Below, one piece after another: positions 62,094-64,000 of a DNA stretch of 64,000 nucleotides. The position numbers were made by a program, and so were the translations under genes. The stretch is from Rhizobium sp. TH2 (GTDB taxonomy: Bacteria > Pseudomonadota > Alphaproteobacteria > Rhizobiales > Rhizobiaceae). The DNA lies in the NCBI RefSeq assembly GCF_024707525.1, contig NZ_CP062231.1:4216001-4280000 (forward strand), read 5' to 3'. Positions within the stretch are counted from its first letter, which is position 1. Each line of letters opens with the position of its first letter. Below the pieces are notes generated by a model. It worked only from the letters and a program-made list of their open reading frames with translations, had not been told where the DNA came from and made no database searches.

Positions 62094-62228
62094 GCCGGGC
62101 TCTTCCGGCCAACAGAATTCCTGGCCGCTCTCTTCTTCGCCTGCGGTCATGGATCACAAGACGAATAGATGTCCACAATCCGGGTCAACCGGACACGACG
62201 ACGCTTCGGATCGAGAAGGAGAGAGACC

Positions 62229-64000
62229 ATGAACCGCTTTATCAGGCTTGCCATGCTGAGCGCATCCGCGCTGGCCGTTTCGGCAGGTGCCGCATTCGCC
62301 GACTATGAACTCAACATTCTCCACATCAACGATTTCCATTCCCGCATCGAATCGATCAACAAGTTCGATTCCACGTGCTCGGCCGAGGACGAGGGCAAGA
62401 GCGAATGCTTCGGCGGCGCCGCGCGCCTGCTGACCGCGATCAACGAAACGCGCGCCGCTCTCGCCGGCAAGAATGTCCTGCTTCTCAATGCCGGCGACAA
62501 TTTCCAGGGCTCGCTGTTCTACACCATGTACAAGGGCACGGTCGAAGCCGAGATGCTGAACGCTATGAAGTTCGACGCGATGACCGTCGGCAACCATGAA
62601 TTCGACGACAGCGAGGATGCGTTGGCACCCTTCCTCGACAAGGTCCAGTTCCCGGTCGTCACCGCCAATGTGGTGGCGGGCTTCAGCTCCAAGATCAAGG
62701 ACAAGATCAAGCCGTCGATCGTGCTTGATGTCGGCGGCCAGAAGATCGGCATCGTCGGCGCCGTCACCAACGATACGCCGGATATTGCGACGCCCGGCCC
62801 GAACATCATGATCGGTGTGGACGAGCAGGCGATCAAGGACGAAGTGGCCAAGCTCAAGGCGGCAGGCGTCAACAAGATCATCGCGCTGACCCATGTGGGC
62901 TATCCCCGCGATCTCGCCGTGATCGCCAAGATTCCGGATGTCGATGTCGTCGTCGGTGGCCATACCCACACGCTGCTGTCGAACACCGACAAGGATGCGG
63001 CGGGCCCCTACCCGACGATGGTCGACAACCCCGGTGGCTACAAGGTACCGGTCGTGCAGGCCGGCCAGTACAGCAAGTATCTTGGTGACCTCAACGTGGT
63101 CTTTGATGACGCCGGCGTGCCGAAATCGGCCAAGGGCGACCCGATCCTGATCGACGCCAAGTTCAAGCCCGACGCGGCGACCGTGACCCGCATCGCCGAG
63201 CTTGCCAAGCCGATCGAGGAACTGAAAGGCAAGGTCATCGGCGAAAGCGCCGAGGCGATCGACGGCGACCGCAAGAATTGCCGTGCCAAGGAATGCGCGA
63301 TGGGCAACCTCGTGGCCGAAGCCATGCTCGACCGCGTCAAGGACCAGGGCGTGACGATCGCCATCCAGAACGGCGGCGGCGTGCGCGCTTCGATCGATGC
63401 CGGTCCGGTCACCATGGGCGAAGTGCTGACCGTGCTTCCGTTCCAGAATTCGGTCGCGACCTTCCAGATCACGGGCGCCGATCTCACGACCGCTCTTGAA
63501 AATGGCCTGTCGCAATTGGAAGAGGGCGCCGGCCGTTTCGCGCAGGTCGCCGGGATGAAATACTCCTTCGATCCGAAGAAGCCGGTCGGCAGCCGCGTGA
63601 TCTCGGTCGAGGTCATGGAGGGCGGCAAGATGGTCGCGCTCGACCCGGCCAAGACCTATAGCGTGGTGACCAACAACTATGTTCGTGGCGGCGGCGACGG
63701 CTACAAGATCTTTGCCGAAAAGGCCAAGAACGCCTACGATTTCGGACCAAGCCTCGAGGATACGACCGCGGCTTATCTCACCAAGAATTCGCCCTACAAG
63801 CCATTCACCGATGGCCGCATCACGATCGTCGATTCCGCTGTCCCGGCAGCGGACACGCAGGCCGCCGCCGACGCGCAGTCCCAGACTGGCGGCGACGTGA
63901 AGACGCCGGACCTGCCCGCTGCATCGACCGACATCGCCAATCAGCCGCCGGTCGTCACCCAGGACGCGGCGACGTCGAAGCAGACGACCACCTCGGAAGG
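62229..64000 (+). CDS. Secreted 5'-nucleotidase/UshA-type bifunctional metallophosphatase (runs off the window)
   Basis: The first 590 codons of a gene that continues past base 64000. A signal peptide (MNRFIRLAMLSASALAVSAG) precedes a metallophosphoesterase domain (NILHINDFHSR, LLLNAGDNFQGSLFY, TVGNHEFDD, ALTHVGYPRD, VVVGGHTHTLL). The 5'-nucleotidase C-terminal domain follows (IQNGGGVRASIDAG, TVLPFQNSVATFQITGADL, TNNYVRGGGDGY). The last 50 residues seen are Ala/Gln/Thr-rich, a probable linker to a further domain. It would release nucleosides and phosphate in the periplasm. Confidence 0.9.
   Translation, partial: MNRFIRLAMLSASALAVSAGAAFADYELNILHINDFHSRIESINKFDSTCSAEDEGKSECFGGAARLLTAINETRAALAGKNVLLLNAGDNFQGSLFYTMYKGTVEAEMLNAMKFDAMTVGNHEFDDSEDALAPFLDKVQFPVVTANVVAGFSSKIKDKIKPSIVLDVGGQKIGIVGAVTNDTPDIATPGPNIMIGVDEQAIKDEVAKLKAAGVNKIIALTHVGYPRDLAVIAKIPDVDVVVGGHTHTLLSNTDKDAAGPYPTMVDNPGGYKVPVVQAGQYSKYLGDLNVVFDDAGVPKSAKGDPILIDAKFKPDAATVTRIAELAKPIEELKGKVIGESAEAIDGDRKNCRAKECAMGNLVAEAMLDRVKDQGVTIAIQNGGGVRASIDAGPVTMGEVLTVLPFQNSVATFQITGADLTTALENGLSQLEEGAGRFAQVAGMKYSFDPKKPVGSRVISVEVMEGGKMVALDPAKTYSVVTNNYVRGGGDGYKIFAEKAKNAYDFGPSLEDTTAAYLTKNSPYKPFTDGRITIVDSAVPAADTQAAADAQSQTGGDVKTPDLPAASTDIANQPPVVTQDAATSKQTTTSE

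Noticed and set aside
1..64000. Prophage, transposon, integron or CRISPR array
   Set aside because: No integrase, transposase, phage structural gene or regularly spaced repeats were seen; the tRNA-Gly has no adjacent integrase or repeated 3' end.

Overview
The window is about 60% GC chromosomal DNA from an alphaproteobacterium of the order Hyphomicrobiales (Rhizobiales), most likely Rhizobiaceae or Phyllobacteriaceae. Pointers are a SAM-II riboswitch before metZ, a double-length dCTP deaminase, RcdA (DUF1465) and GapR (DUF2312), CtrA-type TTAA-N7-TTAA sites, an Omp10-like lipoprotein, homospermidine synthase, 41-residue L36, and a 6S RNA directly after zapA. Most of the window is core genome. 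I see no prophage, integrase, transposase, CRISPR array or rRNA operon.

0-11 kb: the start of an IlvD/Edd dehydratase cut by the window edge, a GC-rich inverted-repeat pair, metZ behind a SAM-II riboswitch with a terminator/antiterminator, dcd, a BacNav-type voltage-gated channel, a tandem HD-GYP protein, tRNA-Gly(CCC), a Crp/Fnr regulator with an FNR-type box, and an RND efflux pump plus adaptor behind a palindrome-covered promoter. 11-15 kb: an arginase/ornithine cyclodeaminase operon with a divergent Lrp-type regulator, then a GNAT/DUF1778 toxin-antitoxin pair. 15-22.8 kb: the central-carbon block pgk, (cvrA), gap, tkt, then DUF4164-zapA-6S RNA.

22.8-38 kb: an apparently inverted block (ybgC, ruvB, ruvA, ruvC, yebC, ymdB, 5-FCL) relative to the order I expect in relatives. 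Accessory genes sit at its left end, including a low-GC predicted winged-helix/PD-(D/E)XK nuclease. Two VapBC modules are threaded into the ruvC-ruvA-ruvB operon, one translationally coupled to ruvB. An MCP and an LLM oxidoreductase lie inside the block.

38-50 kb: a DUF1345 membrane protein, an MFS carrier, a MotA/MotB-like envelope pair, an orphan terminator that probably marks an unannotated small RNA next to CtrA-type boxes, rcdA, rpmJ, a TPR protein, a hydrolase, pyk-DUF1036, N-formylglutamate amidohydrolase and gapR. 50-64 kb: a MarR operon, an M19 dipeptidase, a MepK-like endopeptidase with a long tail, an NtrC-type response regulator, PepF, a pabB-pabC pair, a solitary HicB-like protein, homospermidine synthase, Omp10-like lipoprotein and a 5'-nucleotidase cut by the right edge.

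The observations I would follow first are the VapBC/ruv interleaving, the orphan sRNA locus, the nuclease-like gene at the presumed inversion junction, and the SAM-II antiterminator arrangement. All functional calls rest on reading motifs and recalled family sequences. No database search was run.
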